Assembly: GCA_963732405.1 (NCBI GenBank) | Contig: CAVSZG010000001.1 | Span: forward strand, 2,542,001-2,606,000 | Source: JAUIAI01 sp963732405 | GTDB lineage: Bacteria > Pseudomonadota > Gammaproteobacteria > Burkholderiales > Burkholderiaceae_E | Direction: 5' to 3' | Length of the DNA: 64,000 nt | In this document: in pieces, positions 37,851-46,017 of the stretch | Position numbering within the stretch: position 1 is the first letter of the stretch | Layout: the number at the start of each line of letters is the position of its first letter | Notes under the pieces: generated by a model | What the model was told of the DNA's origin: nothing | Databases searched by the model: none | What the model saw: only the letters and a program-made list of their open reading frames with translations | Program-made: the position numbers and the translations under genes

Positions 37851-38488
37851 GCGCCGCCCTGACCGCTGAGCAGAGCACCGAGAAAACGCTGGCCAGACTG
37901 CGGTCGGCCACCGGGCCAATCGACCAGGCGCGCACGTTTTTTTACGATCCGCGTTTTCAGGCGATTGCTGTCAAGGTGCAACCGGGCGAGTTCTACGTCG
38001 ATCGCGAGGGCTTGATGCTCAGCACTGTTCTGGGGTCGTGCGTGGCCGCTTGCCTCTACGACAGCACCTCACGGTTGGGCGGGATGAATCATTTCATGGT
38101 GCCCGATGGCGATGAGTCCTCCGGTCGCTTTGGCCTGTTCGCCATGGAGCAACTGGTCAATTCACTGGTCAAGCAGGGGGCGATACGGTCCAGGCTTCAG
38201 GCCAAGATTTTTGGCGGGGGATCCGTGATCCCCGGCATGGCTTCCGGTCGGATCGGGGAGCGAAATGTGAGCTTCGTGCAGGCTTTTCTGCAACGTGAAG
38301 GCATCCCCGTGATTTCCAGCGACGTGCTGGGCAACTGGCCCAGAAAATTGCTGTTCTTTGGGACCGACGGCCGTGCGATGGTCAAGAAGCTGTCGACCCC
38401 GCAGACTGCAGAGCAGGAACTGGAGCGCAAGCTCGCCGAACGCGCCAAGGCGGTGGTACGAAAGGGCGGCGACGTGGAACTGTTCTGA
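37847..38488 (+). CDS. cheD: Chemoreceptor glutamine deamidase CheD
   Basis: A 213-residue protein. The catalytic Cys and His are visible in TVLGSCVAACLYD and GGMNHFMVP, followed by GGGSVIPGM and a Lys/Arg-rich tail. CheD deamidates receptor glutamines and can also interact with CheY phosphatases of the CheC type. It overlaps cheR by 4 bases and is the last gene of the che cluster, converging on fliR with 7 bases between. Confidence 0.95.
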   Translation: MSAALTAEQSTEKTLARLRSATGPIDQARTFFYDPRFQAIAVKVQPGEFYVDREGLMLSTVLGSCVAACLYDSTSRLGGMNHFMVPDGDESSGRFGLFAMEQLVNSLVKQGAIRSRLQAKIFGGGSVIPGMASGRIGERNVSFVQAFLQREGIPVISSDVLGNWPRKLLFFGTDGRAMVKKLSTPQTAEQELERKLAERAKAVVRKGGDVELF

Positions 38489-38495
38489 GGTCGCT

Positions 38496-39248
38496 TCAGC
38501 CAGGTAGTGCGTTCTGCAACAGAGTCATCGCGACATCGATTGCGCCGTCCATCAATGGGGCCGTGAACGTGAGCATCGCCATGCCCACGCCGATGGTGAC
38601 CGGAAAACCGACCGCGAAGACACTGAACTGGGGCGCGACACGCGACATGATGCCCAGGGACAGATTGACGAACAGCAGCAGAATCATGAAGGGCAGGGCA
38701 ATGCTCAGTCCCAGCGAGAAGACGGCCGAGCCCAGTTGCACCGGCGAATAAGTGGTCATCCAGGCAAAGTCGGTGTTGATCGGAATGGTCTGGAAGCTGG
38801 CGATGACGGCGGCGATCAACAGACCCGGTCCATTGAGCATCACGAAGGCGGTCAAGGCGGTCAGATTCAGCAGTCGGGCGACCGGATTGGCGGCGCCGCT
38901 CTGCGGGTCGAAGAATCCGGCAAACGACAGTCCCATCTGCAGACCAATGGTCTCGCCGGCAATCTCGAAGGCGGCGAAGATCAGCCGGGCGATGAAACCG
39001 AGCAGCAGACCGACGGCCAGTTCATGAACGGCCAGCATGATCAAGGCCAGATTCATCGGTGCCACGGGCGAGTCGATGCCAGGTGCTGCCACCAGGGTGA
39101 TCAGCATGGCCAGGGCAACCTTGGCGCGTGCCGGCATCGTGCGCTGTGAAAGCACGGGCGCGGTGGTGAACAAGCCCAGCACCCGGATCAGCGGCAAAAC
39201 GAGACCGGCGACCAGGCTGAGCAGCTCGGATTCAGTGAAGGCGATCAA
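38496..39248 (-). CDS. fliR: Flagellar export gate protein FliR
   Basis: A 250-residue membrane protein with about six hydrophobic helices, including LGLFTTAPVLSQRTMPARAKVALAMLITL and, later, GFAGFFDPQSG-type loop text (LSFAGFFDPQSGAANPV). It forms the export gate with FliP and FliQ. It is the last gene of the fliL-fliR series and overlaps fliQ by 4 bases. Confidence 0.96.
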   Translation of the reverse strand: MIAFTESELLSLVAGLVLPLIRVLGLFTTAPVLSQRTMPARAKVALAMLITLVAAPGIDSPVAPMNLALIMLAVHELAVGLLLGFIARLIFAAFEIAGETIGLQMGLSFAGFFDPQSGAANPVARLLNLTALTAFVMLNGPGLLIAAVIASFQTIPINTDFAWMTTYSPVQLGSAVFSLGLSIALPFMILLLFVNLSLGIMSRVAPQFSVFAVGFPVTIGVGMAMLTFTAPLMDGAIDVAMTLLQNALPG

Positions 39249-39520
39249 CCTTGCACCGCAGCGGGAATGATCAGCAACACATCGCGGATGTATTCGGTCA
39301 GTGTGGTGAGGATCCAGGGACCGGCAATCAGGAAGGCGATGGCCAGCGCAACCAGCTTGGGCAGGAACGACAAGGTGGTTTCGTTGATCTGGGTCACCGC
39401 CTGCAGCACGCTGACCACCAGGCCGACGACCAGGGCCACGCCCAGCAGCGGCAGTGCGATGAGCAACATGGTCTGCAGGCCGTGACGCGCGACCTCCAGG
39501 ACAAATTCGGGACCCATCAT
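39245..39520 (-). CDS. fliQ: Flagellar export gate protein FliQ
   Basis: A 91-residue protein with two transmembrane helices (LLIALPLLGVALVVGLVVSVLQ and LVALAIAFLIAGPWILTTL) joined by the conserved QINETTLSFLPK loop. ATG 39520 or 39517 gives the family length; the longer open frame upstream is not conserved. It overlaps fliR by 4 bases. Confidence 0.96.
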   Translation of the reverse strand: MMGPEFVLEVARHGLQTMLLIALPLLGVALVVGLVVSVLQAVTQINETTLSFLPKLVALAIAFLIAGPWILTTLTEYIRDVLLIIPAAVQG

Positions 39521-39604
39521 GATGCGCGTCCCGTATCGTCTGCTCTGTGGCCTTCGCGGGTCAGCGGGCCTTGCGCTCGATTCGAATATCGCATCACCAT
39601 GCAC

Positions 39605-40420
39605 CTAGACCGGTCCGAAACTGGCAACCATCGACCCCACCAGCAGATGCCAGCCATCGGCCAGCACGAACAGCATGAGCTTGAAAGGTAGTGCGACCAG
39701 TACGGGCGAGAGCATCATCATGCCCATGGACATCAGCACGCTCGCCACCACCATGTCAATGATCAGAAACGGAATGAATACCAGAAAGCCGATCTGAAAG
39801 GCGGTCTTGAGCTCGCTGACCACGAATGCCGGGATCAGGATTCGCAGCGGCGTCTGGTCGGCCGGCAAGTTCTCGGGTGCCTTGGCGATCGTGGTGAACA
39901 GCAGCAGGTCCGATTGGCGGGTCTGTACCAGCATGAACTGGCGGATCGGCCCGGTCGCTCGCTCGGCTGCCGCGGCGATATTGATCTCCTGGGCGGCGTA
40001 GGGTTGATAGGCGTCCTTGTAGATGGTCTCCAGGGTCGGACCCATGATGAAGAAGGACAGGAACAGCGACAGACCGATGATCACCTGGTTGGGCGGGGTC
40101 GATTGCAGCCCGAGGGCCTGGCGCATCAATGACAGGACAATCACGATGCGCGTGAAACTGGTCATCATCAGCACCATTGCCGGGATGAACGACAGGGCAG
40201 AGAACAACAACAGGGTTTCGATCGACACGGACCAGGTGGTGCCGCCATCGCCATTCTGGGTGCCTGTGAGGCTCACGCCGCTCGGCATCGTCTGGCCAAA
40301 CGCCGAACCGACACCGGCCAGGGTCAGCAGACCAATGGCGACCAACACCCAGGCGACCGTTCGTGCATGCCGTGGCACGGTCAGCCGACGTGCACGCGAC
40401 TTATCCGACGGCTTCGGCAC
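39605..40420 (-). CDS. fliP: Flagellar export gate protein FliP
   Basis: A 271-residue protein with a cleavable-type signal peptide (basic lead, then VAWVLVAIGLLTLAGVGSAFGQ), a feature of FliP. FTRIVIVLSLMRQALGLQSTPPNQVIIGLSLFLSFFIMGP is the family signature, and two more helices follow after the periplasmic region. It forms the core of the export gate. It overlaps the 3' end of fliO by 20 bases. Confidence 0.97.
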   Translation of the reverse strand: MPKPSDKSRARRLTVPRHARTVAWVLVAIGLLTLAGVGSAFGQTMPSGVSLTGTQNGDGGTTWSVSIETLLLFSALSFIPAMVLMMTSFTRIVIVLSLMRQALGLQSTPPNQVIIGLSLFLSFFIMGPTLETIYKDAYQPYAAQEINIAAAAERATGPIRQFMLVQTRQSDLLLFTTIAKAPENLPADQTPLRILIPAFVVSELKTAFQIGFLVFIPFLIIDMVVASVLMSMGMMMLSPVLVALPFKLMLFVLADGWHLLVGSMVASFGPV

Positions 40421-40736
40421 GGCGGGCCTCGCTCAGTGCTGCGCCAAACGAACCGGCATCGGTCTGTACGGGCGGGTTGTCCGGCATCGATGAGAGCAGC
40501 GATATCGACTGACTGGTTGCGCCGATCAGCAGCGTCCGGGATCCCGCCCTGACGACCAGCAGTCGTTCGCGCGGACCAATGTTCAGGGTCTCCAATACCG
40601 AGATGCTGCGCGTGCGCTGGTCACGCAGACCCGGCATGCGCCGGATCAGCCAGGCGCCGGCTGGAATCAGAGCCAGCACCAGCACCAGCATCAACACCGA
40701 CCAGAGCGGGTTGAGCAAGGTGGCTTGCGACATCAT
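40401..40736 (-). CDS. fliO: Flagellar biosynthesis protein FliO
   Basis: A 111-residue protein with one N-terminal membrane helix (LWSVLMLVLVLALIPAGAWLI) and a cytoplasmic domain containing ISVLETLNIGPRERLLVVRAG, typical of FliO, the assembly factor for FliP rings. Stop and start overlap its neighbours on both sides. Confidence 0.92.
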   Translation of the reverse strand: MMSQATLLNPLWSVLMLVLVLALIPAGAWLIRRMPGLRDQRTRSISVLETLNIGPRERLLVVRAGSRTLLIGATSQSISLLSSMPDNPPVQTDAGSFGAALSEARRAEAVG

Positions 40737-41263
40737 CGGTTCAGGCGACGCAGTCGCTCGGCCGGGGTCACGATATCGGTCAGGCGCACGCCGAACCGAT
40801 CGTTGACCACGACGACTTCGCCCTGGGCAATCAGGCAGCCGTTGACCAGAACGTCCATGGGCTCGCCGGCCAGTGCGTCCAGTTCGACCACCGATCCCTG
40901 GGCCAGATGCAGAATGCTCTTGATCGGGATCCGCGTGCGGCCCAGTTCAACGGTCAGTTGAACCGGGATGTCCATGAGCATGCTCAGATCCCGGGCCGTG
41001 TCGTCGCGGCGCACACCGGAGTCGGACAAGGCCGGAAAGAATCCGTCCGTCTTGCCGGATGTGTCGGCCGATGCCGCCTTGGCGGCGGCCGACTGCCGGG
41101 CCTGAGCCTCTTCGCGTTCGGCAGCCGCATGCCAGGCAGCCTCCTCGGCATCCATCTCGGGCGTCGTGCTGTCAGCTGAAGACTGAGCCGCGTCGAACAT
41201 CGAGTCGGTGTCGATGTCGGCTCCCTGCGTCCGATTGGCCGGGGTTTCAGAGGTCTTTGTCAT
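40733..41263 (-). CDS. fliN: Flagellar motor switch protein FliN
   Basis: A 176-residue protein, longer than E. coli FliN (137) because of an Ala/Glu-rich N-terminal extension of about 85 residues. The SpoA domain at the C-terminus contains DIPVQLTVELGRTRIPIKSILHLAQGSVVELDALAGEPMDVLVNG. It forms the lower C ring with FliM and FliG. It overlaps fliM by 4 bases and fliO by 4. Confidence 0.96.
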   Translation of the reverse strand: MTKTSETPANRTQGADIDTDSMFDAAQSSADSTTPEMDAEEAAWHAAAEREEAQARQSAAAKAASADTSGKTDGFFPALSDSGVRRDDTARDLSMLMDIPVQLTVELGRTRIPIKSILHLAQGSVVELDALAGEPMDVLVNGCLIAQGEVVVVNDRFGVRLTDIVTPAERLRRLNR

Positions 41264-42261
41264 TGCCTGGCTCCGGGAACGAGTTCATCGGCACGCGTGA
41301 GGAACTCATCGATCTTCACGGCGTAATTGCCGCCGGTGGTGCCGTAGGTGCAGCGAAGAAAGGGGACATTGTTCACTTTGACATCCAGTGTCTGATCGAG
41401 TTCCAGTTCGATGAAGTCGCCCACGCGCAGGTTGTAGACCTCGCCGAAGGTAATGTGGGTGTTGGCCAGTTCGGCAGTCAGCTCGATCTCGGCCAATTCG
41501 AGCTGGGCACCGAGCTTGCTGACCCAGCTGCGGTTGTGAGCGCCCTGGTCGGCGTTGGCCGTCGAGAACAACACATCGCGGATCGGCTCCAGGGTCGAAT
41601 AGGGAATGCACAGGTGGATTGATCCGACCGCGCCGCCGATCTCCACCTTGAAGCGGGTCGAGACGACGATGTCGTTGGGTGATGCGATGCTGGCGAACTG
41701 GGTCTGGATCTCGGACCGAACATACTCAAGGTCCATCGGATAGACCCCACTCCAGGCCTTTTGGTAGGAGTCGATCACGATATCGACGAGGCAGCGGATA
41801 ATCCGGTTCTCGGTCGCCGAGAACTCCCGGCCTTCGATCCGGGTTGCGGTCTTGCCGTTACCCCCGAACAGGCAATCGATGATCGCGAAGATCAACTGGG
41901 GTTCGAAGACGATCAGGCCGCTGCCACGTAATGGTTTGACCTGGACGATATTCAGGTTTGCCGGAATGGTCAGACTGCCCAGGAACACGCTGTACTTCTG
42001 GACCTGTGGCAGTGCCACCGTGATATCCGGATTGCGTCGCACGAACTCGAAGAAACCCGTACGCACGTTTCGGCTGAACCGCTCGTGGACGATTTCCAGG
42101 GTCGGCATGCGTCCGCGGACGATGCGCTCCTGGCGCGACAAGTCATAGTCGCGCACGGCGCCCTGCGGCTCCGCCGGCTGCTCCGTGACTGCGGGTTCCT
42201 CGTCGTTGACGCCGGCGAGCAGAGCGTCTACTTCATCCTGCGAGAGAAACTCGTCTGCCAT
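41260..42261 (-). CDS. fliM: Flagellar motor switch protein FliM
   Basis: A 333-residue C-ring protein. The N-terminal peptide FLSQDEVDALLAGV binds phosphorylated CheY. The middle CheC-like domain interacts with FliG, with VQVKPLRGSGLIVFEPQLIF. The C-terminal SpoA domain starts near 250 (FGEVYNLRVGDFIELE). It follows fliL by 33 bases. Confidence 0.97.
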   Translation of the reverse strand: MADEFLSQDEVDALLAGVNDEEPAVTEQPAEPQGAVRDYDLSRQERIVRGRMPTLEIVHERFSRNVRTGFFEFVRRNPDITVALPQVQKYSVFLGSLTIPANLNIVQVKPLRGSGLIVFEPQLIFAIIDCLFGGNGKTATRIEGREFSATENRIIRCLVDIVIDSYQKAWSGVYPMDLEYVRSEIQTQFASIASPNDIVVSTRFKVEIGGAVGSIHLCIPYSTLEPIRDVLFSTANADQGAHNRSWVSKLGAQLELAEIELTAELANTHITFGEVYNLRVGDFIELELDQTLDVKVNNVPFLRCTYGTTGGNYAVKIDEFLTRADELVPGARQ

Positions 42262-42294
42262 GATCCGCGGGTGATTGGGGGTGTGGGGCCAGGA

Positions 42295-43023
42295 TTACTG
42301 AATGATGAACTGGGAAAAATGGGCCGCGACCACCCGCTCCGGATACATCGGACGACGATATCGGTCGTCGTAACGATCATCATCGCGATCGTCACGCCGG
42401 TCGTCGCGCGCATGATCGTCAGGCGCATCGTGACTGCCGCCAGACTTGCCGTCCTTGGCCCCACTTGCGCCGTGATCACCGGCCGTGGCGATATCGCGCG
42501 AGCGCTCGCCTTCGCGACCACGCGGCCGGCGCGAACGTTCGATGCGCGGCGGTCGTTCACCCGCCAGAATCGCGTTGGCGGCCTCGACGACCTGCTCGGA
42601 GAGTTCCTGCTTGCCCCGGATGCTCAGCAGTTCTTCACTGGTTTTGGAACTCATGAGCATGAGCAGGGCATTGCGAACCGAGGGAGCAACGGTCTTGAGC
42701 TCGGCTTCGACCGGCGGCTCCTCGACCTCGAGCACGACCGCGATCTGGGCGAATCGGTCCTGCTCCTTGTCCTGCAGATTAAAGGTGAACGGATCGATAC
42801 TCACGAAGGTCGGCGGTTCGGTCTTGGCGACCTTGCGGGCCTTTGCCTTGGGCTTGGGTTCCTCGGCTTCGGCATGTTCGGCCGACTCTGCGTCATGCGG
42901 TTTCTTCAGGAAGAACCAGCCCGCTGCGCCGCCGCCGCCCAACAGCAGGACTGCCGCGATGATGATGATCGGCAGCTTGCCCTTTTTCTTCTTGGGCGCT
43001 TCTTCGGTGGGTTTATCGGACAT
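42295..43023 (-). CDS. fliL: Flagellar basal body-associated protein FliL, with a charged low-complexity insert
   Basis: A 242-residue protein; FliL is usually about 150-180. A Lys-rich start, one membrane helix (LPIIIIAAVLLLGGGGAAGWFFL) and the periplasmic stomatin-like domain (about 75-150) are normal, and the end HFSQFIIQ is the usual FliL C-terminus. Between them, about residues 160-225, lies an Arg/Asp/Gly-rich segment with repeated RDD and DDR units and little order. FliL sits around the stator and supports high-torque swimming. Confidence 0.93.
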   Translation of the reverse strand: MSDKPTEEAPKKKKGKLPIIIIAAVLLLGGGGAAGWFFLKKPHDAESAEHAEAEEPKPKAKARKVAKTEPPTFVSIDPFTFNLQDKEQDRFAQIAVVLEVEEPPVEAELKTVAPSVRNALLMLMSSKTSEELLSIRGKQELSEQVVEAANAILAGERPPRIERSRRPRGREGERSRDIATAGDHGASGAKDGKSGGSHDAPDDHARDDRRDDRDDDRYDDRYRRPMYPERVVAAHFSQFIIQ

Positions 43024-43054
43024 GACCTCTCCGTGTCGTTGGCACGTTGCATGA

Positions 43055-43073
43055 CACGAGCCGATGGCTCGTG
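43055..43073. repeat. Perfect 8-bp inverted repeat upstream of fliL
   Basis: CACGAGCC-GAT-GGCTCGTG, centred 41 bases before the fliL start in the fliK-fliL gap. It has no T-rich tract, so it is an operator or RNA hairpin rather than a clear terminator. Confidence 0.5.
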
Positions 43074-43242
43074 GCCGGACTGGAACTCAGAGAACATTCT
43101 CGCGTCGTCCGCCAGGTGGCAGTCGGACCAAAAGGCGGCCTTCTGGCCTGCACGCGGATTCCTGATGCCGGCCGTCGGCCGATGTCGGCCGCGTGGCAAG
43201 GTTGCGGCGGGGCGGCGTCACTCGCCGTGTTGATATCGCCGA

Positions 43243-45543
43243 TCAGGCGAACAGATCGACCCGCCCGGCCGGTTGCGACTGATTGCGATAGAGCGGGTTG
43301 TCGGTGGTCACGCTGCCCGGTGCGGCCGGGGCAGTGGCCTGGGACAGACGGCTGGATCCGTTGGACCTTGTGCCCTGGTCCGCCTGGCCCTGGTCTGTGC
43401 TGCCGGATTGCGCCTGGCGCCTGTCCTGACCCACCGTCGCATCCGACAACAGGATGCCGTCATTGCGCATCCGCTCGCGCAAGGCATCCAGCGAGGCTTC
43501 GATGGCCTGCCGTGTATCCGCGTTGGCCGCGGTAAACGCCACAGTGGCCGAGTCGCCCTTGATGGACAACTCGATGCGGATGGGGCCGAGGTCTTCGGGC
43601 GTTAGCTGGATCTGGGCGCTGTCCATGAGATCGTTGATGGCCAGCGTCACACGATCGCCCAGTTGCTGGGTGAACTCGGTTGAATCCAGCGCAGCCGTGA
43701 TCGGCGTGGTCAGCGGGGGCAGGCTGCCGGGCAATGGGGCGGCTCGATCGGTGGCGACACCTGTGGTGCCGATGACCGCTCCGGTCAATGGCGCATCGAC
43801 GCTGATCATGGTCGGTGAGGTGCCCGATGAGAGGGCGGTCTCGACACTGGCTGGATTGTTCGCCGTTGACGCCTGACCAGCGCGGGCCGACAGGCCGGCA
43901 TCCGCAAAGGCTGTTGCCGCACTGCTCTGACCTGCCGGGCCGGATGTCCGGTTGGACGCGCCGATGCGGCCATCGGACGGATCGGCGCTTGTGCCCGGCG
44001 ATGTCTGGTCGAGTGTCGCCGCGAGGGCCTGGTTGCCCGCTGCGGCTGGCGCGACTCCGGATGGCCGAGCGCTGTAGCGTGCCACCGGACGCCCGTCGTT
44101 CTGGCCGGTCGCTGCGGTCGCTGCAGTCGCTGCAGTCGCTGCAGTCGCGTCGGTGGCCGGCGTATTGCCCACGCCCGGTCCGTTGCCAACAATGGGTAGG
44201 GACGTTGATGCCTGTGTGGCCATACCGGGCGAGACCTGACGGGATCCGGCCGGGTCGGCAAGCGCAGGATTCGCGCTCAGGGCGCTCACCAGGCTGCCTG
44301 CTGTTGCGCCTGACGATGTCGCCGAGGCATTGTCGCCGGCCTCGGTGATCGGAGCCGTCTGCGCCCTCGGATTCGGCTGGCCAGGACTGAGCCACGACGA
44401 CAAAGGCGTGCGGCTGCTGCCTGTTGCTGCGTCGCTGTCTGGTTTTGCGTCGCTCAGTTGCTCGATCAATGGGTCTGGCGCAATCGAGTCGATGGCCGCT
44501 GGCCGATCGGCCGCGACCCGGCTGGGGCCGCGGTTCAAGGGATTACGGGGCCGTGCCGCCTGGTCGGCCGAGGCTTTGTCGGTCAAAGGGTCTGGCCCCT
44601 CGCCACCTGAGATGATCGCTGCGTCGTCGTTCGGCGATGGCCTGGTTACCAGTGCCGGGTTGGAGTCAGCCGGCAGACTGGTGGTGCCCGGTTTGGTGTC
44701 TGCATCGGGCACCGGCTGGACACCGATGCTGGCGTCAGTCGGGTCGGCACCGGTCGGCGTTCCGGCCGCGACCCCCGCTCCGATGCCGGTCGCCGGTGCG
44801 GTGGGCGCTGCCGTGCGCGGATTGCGCCAGCGTGCCACGGGTGCCGAGTCGTCGACGGATGTGGTTGCATCGTTGCTCGGGACGATCGTGCCCGGCGGTG
44901 CAGTGGGGCCGGCTGCCGGATCGCCGGACGCGGTGGCGTCCGGGACGGGTTCGGTTCGCGTCAAAGACGGGTGGTTCGTCGTGGCGATCGTCGGCGCGTC
45001 CGCCTCCGTGACGCCGGGCCCCGCATCGCTCGCCGCGCTTCTGGACGGTGCGGTCCAGCGGGCGCTTGGCGTGAGGTCGTCCTCGGCACGCACGGCCGAC
45101 CGGCTCGCTTGTGGCGCAGGCGTCGCGGCTCTGGCCGGCCGGGTCCAACGCGCCGCCGGTCGCTCGGTTGATGGGGTATCGGTCGCTGGCATAGCGGTCG
45201 ATTGGGCAGGCGTCCCCGAGTCTGCCGCCCCGGTCTGCTTGACCGCGGTGCTGCGCGTGTCGGTCGACTCGCTGTTGCGCGTGCGGGCATCGTTATCGGC
45301 CCGTCGTGCCGCCATGCTCGCCTGCTCCTGGCGCAGGGCAACGTTGGTCTGGATCAGGCGGTCCGACTCGCTGCCCGTGACCCTGTCCGACGGGGCCGGT
45401 GCTGGCGTTTCGAACGACTGCAGGCTTTGTGCGAAATCGGCACCGGTGTCGACCTGGCGCCATGCCGTTGGTCGTCTGCTCGGCGATGTTTGCGCTGCGC
45501 GGGTGGACAGGTCGCTGGACGTGGAAGGTGTCTGCATGCTCAT
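43243..45543 (-). CDS. fliK: Flagellar hook-length control protein FliK
   Basis: A 766-residue secreted ruler, nearly twice the E. coli length (375). The first ~600 residues are Ala/Thr/Pro/Ser-rich and disordered, including an in-frame 9-bp repeat coding Ala-Thr-Ala units near 44108-44148. The C-terminal substrate-switch domain (about 630-735) has IQLTPEDLGPIRIELSIKGD. Conserved only at that end, but position between fliJ and fliL confirms it. It is 9 bases after fliJ. Confidence 0.93.
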   Translation of the reverse strand: MSMQTPSTSSDLSTRAAQTSPSRRPTAWRQVDTGADFAQSLQSFETPAPAPSDRVTGSESDRLIQTNVALRQEQASMAARRADNDARTRNSESTDTRSTAVKQTGAADSGTPAQSTAMPATDTPSTERPAARWTRPARAATPAPQASRSAVRAEDDLTPSARWTAPSRSAASDAGPGVTEADAPTIATTNHPSLTRTEPVPDATASGDPAAGPTAPPGTIVPSNDATTSVDDSAPVARWRNPRTAAPTAPATGIGAGVAAGTPTGADPTDASIGVQPVPDADTKPGTTSLPADSNPALVTRPSPNDDAAIISGGEGPDPLTDKASADQAARPRNPLNRGPSRVAADRPAAIDSIAPDPLIEQLSDAKPDSDAATGSSRTPLSSWLSPGQPNPRAQTAPITEAGDNASATSSGATAGSLVSALSANPALADPAGSRQVSPGMATQASTSLPIVGNGPGVGNTPATDATAATAATAATAATGQNDGRPVARYSARPSGVAPAAAGNQALAATLDQTSPGTSADPSDGRIGASNRTSGPAGQSSAATAFADAGLSARAGQASTANNPASVETALSSGTSPTMISVDAPLTGAVIGTTGVATDRAAPLPGSLPPLTTPITAALDSTEFTQQLGDRVTLAINDLMDSAQIQLTPEDLGPIRIELSIKGDSATVAFTAANADTRQAIEASLDALRERMRNDGILLSDATVGQDRRQAQSGSTDQGQADQGTRSNGSSRLSQATAPAAPGSVTTDNPLYRNQSQPAGRVDLFA
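44108..44148 (-). repeat. In-frame 9-bp tandem repeat in fliK
   Basis: The unit gtcgctgca (first copy gtcgctgcg) recurs four and a half times on the + strand. In FliK it encodes alternating Ala-Thr-Ala units in the disordered ruler region. Slippage would change protein length in steps of three residues. Confidence 0.85.
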
Positions 45544-45552
45544 TTCTCCGGA

Positions 45553-46017
45553 TCATGGAGTTGCGTTGCGCGACGGCTTCGCGGTGCCTGCCACGATGTC
45601 GTCATTGACGCGTTGTTCGGTTTTTTCCTGGTGCCGTCGGGCCTTTTCCGCGCGGCGGCGGGCCAGCAGTTGCAGTGCGGCAACCCGGCTCTGGGCGGCC
45701 TGAACGGCCTGACGACGTTCTTCCTGAAGGCGGTCGGCATTCATCAGGCGTTCGCCCTGTGCCTTGACGGCAGCCACCAACTTGGTATCGAAATGCGATT
45801 CGATGACCTGCTGGGCGACCGGCTGACCGGGCTCGCCGACCAGGGCGCGTCGCCTGGCCAGCCGTTCGGCCCGGAACTGCTCGAGTGCGTCGAGCGTGGC
45901 CTGGGCCTGGATGACCAGTCGCCTTGCTTCGCCAGCCTGCTGCAGACGCCGATCACGCCGACGTTCAGCCATCTCGATGACCTGGGAAAGCGGGGTGTGG
46001 TGGCCTGCCATGCTCAA
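45553..46017 (-). CDS. fliJ: Flagellar export chaperone FliJ
   Basis: A 154-residue, almost wholly helical, Arg/Gln/Ala-rich protein, as expected for the FliJ coiled coil that sits in the FliI hexamer. Start ATG 46017 or 46011. It overlaps fliI by 4 bases. Sequence conservation is low; the call leans on position between fliI and fliK. Confidence 0.85.
   Translation of the reverse strand: MSMAGHHTPLSQVIEMAERRRDRRLQQAGEARRLVIQAQATLDALEQFRAERLARRRALVGEPGQPVAQQVIESHFDTKLVAAVKAQGERLMNADRLQEERRQAVQAAQSRVAALQLLARRRAEKARRHQEKTEQRVNDDIVAGTAKPSRNATP

Noticed and set aside
43041..43052. Sigma-54-like TGGCAC...TTGCA before fliL
   Set aside because: Spacing between the GG and GC elements is far too short, and it points away from fliL.
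44330..45703. 457-residue open frame on the + strand opposite fliK
   Set aside because: Low-complexity Val/Ser/Ala composition mirrors fliK codons. fliK has the conserved C-terminal domain and operon position.
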